Shown: positions 57,829 to 58,731 of the stretch, one piece after another
Position numbering within the stretch: the stretch's first letter is position 1
How the letters are laid out: the number at the start of each line of letters is the position of its first letter
Source of the DNA: Bacillus sp. JCM 19041
GTDB taxonomy: Bacteria > Bacillota > Bacilli > Bacillales > Bacillaceae_D
DNA: 58,731 bases
Assembly: GCA_001310375.1 (NCBI GenBank)
Contig: BAXC01000014.1
Coordinates: 1-58,731 of the forward strand
Reading direction: 5' to 3'
The notes under the pieces: model-generated
Seen by the model: only the letters and a program-made list of their open reading frames with translations
Databases searched by the model: none
What the model was told of the DNA's origin: nothing
Position numbers and translations under genes: made by a program

Positions 57829-58731
57829 ATGAAGCTTCAAAAAAAGAAAGCGCATACAACGAAAGCGATGCCGCTTAGCCAGAAGCGGACGTTTTGGCAG
57901 ATGGTTTTACAGCAACGGTATTTATATCTCATGTCATTGCCATTTGTTGCCTGGGTGCTCGTGTTTAATTATTTGCCATTGTTAGGATGGACGATGGCCT
58001 TTCAAGATTATCGCCCAGGTGTTCCGTTTTACGCACAAGACTGGGTTGGGCTTAAGCATTTTATTGATCTCTTTCAGGATGAGCGCTTTTATCTAGTCCT
58101 ACGCAATACACTTGTCATGAGCATTATGGGGTTACTGGTTGGTTTTACGTTTCCGATTTTGTTTGCAGTGCTTTTAAACGAAGTGCGGCTCAAGGTATTT
58201 AAACGGACTGTCCAAACAGTATCTTATTTACCTCATTTCGTTTCGTGGGTGGTGGTAGCTGGGATTGTTACAAAGATGTTGTCTGTTGACGGTGGAATTA
58301 TTAATGAACTACTCATTTCAACAGGGTTAGCAGATCAACCGATCCAGTTTATGACAAAAGGTGAATGGTTTTGGATTATTGTTACCCTCGCCGATTTGTG
58401 GAAGGAAATGGGTTGGAATTCAATTATCTTTTTGGCCGCAATGGCCGGAGTGGACCCGCAATTATATGAAGCAGCAAAAGTTGACGGGGCAAGTCGATTT
58501 AGGCAAATTTGGCATATTACATTGCCAGGGATTCGACCAACTATTTTAGTCGTACTTATTCTTTCAATCGGTAGTTTGATAACAATTGGTTTTGAAAAGC
58601 AATTTTTGTTGGGGAATCCAACAGTTGTTAATTATTCAGAAGTTTTAGATTTATATGCACTGAATTATGGGATCAATCTGGGTAGGTTTTCATATGGGAC
58701 AGCTATTGGCATTTTCAACTCGGTTGTAGCG
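57829..58731 (+). CDS. LplB/YtcP-family sugar ABC transporter permease, 3' partial
   Basis: ATG 57829 is preceded by AAGGAGGCGGGGG; the frame stays open to the window edge (301 codons). It starts with a basic stretch and RTFWQMVLQQRYLYLMSLPF, then VFNYLPLLGWTMAFQDYRPG, typical of the LplB family. The cytoplasmic EAA loop reads YEAAKVDGASRFRQIWHITLPGIRP near residue 223. Such permeases work with an LplC-type partner and a lipoprotein to import plant oligosaccharides. It follows the YesMN pair and probably takes up the products of the GH5 enzyme. Confidence 0.92.
   Translation, partial: MKLQKKKAHTTKAMPLSQKRTFWQMVLQQRYLYLMSLPFVAWVLVFNYLPLLGWTMAFQDYRPGVPFYAQDWVGLKHFIDLFQDERFYLVLRNTLVMSIMGLLVGFTFPILFAVLLNEVRLKVFKRTVQTVSYLPHFVSWVVVAGIVTKMLSVDGGIINELLISTGLADQPIQFMTKGEWFWIIVTLADLWKEMGWNSIIFLAAMAGVDPQLYEAAKVDGASRFRQIWHITLPGIRPTILVVLILSIGSLITIGFEKQFLLGNPTVVNYSEVLDLYALNYGINLGRFSYGTAIGIFNSVVA

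Noticed and set aside
1-58731. CRISPR arrays, tRNA or rRNA genes, intact transposases
   Set aside because: No regularly spaced repeats, no cloverleaf with CCA-type acceptor or rRNA consensus, and no transposase motifs were seen.

Overview
The window looks like chromosome of a low-to-mid GC Gram-positive bacillus, most likely an alkaliphilic Bacillus of the Shouchella (Bacillus) clausii type. This is inferred from a gatCAB-dagK-rlmD neighbourhood, B. subtilis-like gene families (nupPQ, ald/adeR, sda, YesMN-type two-component pair), strong AGGAGG ribosome binding sites, and an ErmD/Erm(34)-class methylase with its leader. No tRNA, rRNA, CRISPR array or intact insertion sequence was seen.

Layout. 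1-5.2 kb: end of a nucleoside ABC transporter (nupPQ), a lipoprotein, a GNAT acetyltransferase behind a T-box-like leader, a DinB protein, a small P-loop kinase and a DUF2628 protein. 5.4-9.8 kb: housekeeping gatC-gatA-gatB and dagK. 9.8-11.4 kb: three tandem paralogous membrane proteins, the third truncated. 11.4-16.7 kb: an alanine module (alr, ald, adeR, alanine/Na+ symporter) with two shared operator-like palindromes. 16.7-19.2 kb: Nudix hydrolase, Fur-box flavodoxin, rlmD. 19.2-23.2 kb: an accessory island starting with a tyrosine-integrase remnant abutting the 3' end of rlmD, then erm with a macrolide-sensing leader, small membrane proteins, a 40-bp direct repeat and Sda-like and coiled-coil small proteins. 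23.3-27.6 kb: a sugar catabolic operon (aldolase, FGGY kinase, SDR, 2-hydroxyacid dehydrogenase). 27.8-29.9 kb: small genes and a broken threonine dehydratase. 29.9-33.9 kb: a cell-surface module of ECF sigma factor, RskA-type anti-sigma, LPXTG-like repeat protein and class F sortase, with the same promoter motif in front of the sigma operon and of the surface-protein gene. 34-42.9 kb: mixed metabolism (ArsR, HAD phosphatase, SelO, sugar isomerase, ROK-MFS-DUF1349 group, thioesterase). 43-48.1 kb: LysR regulator, then PucR regulator, Na+ symporter and Xaa-Pro peptidase. 48.1-58.7 kb: a polysaccharide locus (GH31, GH42, secreted GH5, YesM/YesN two-component system, start of an LplB-type ABC permease), best read as xyloglucan use.

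A striking property of the sequence is that about half the genes are split by single-base frameshifts, usually one base missing from a short homopolymer, with a few extra bases in A/T runs. Essential or conserved genes (gatA, alr, dagK) are hit as often as accessory ones and almost every case is restored by one base. I read these as sequence errors and annotate such genes over their full extent. The truly decayed genes are the integrase remnant, the truncated SDR and possibly the threonine dehydratase.
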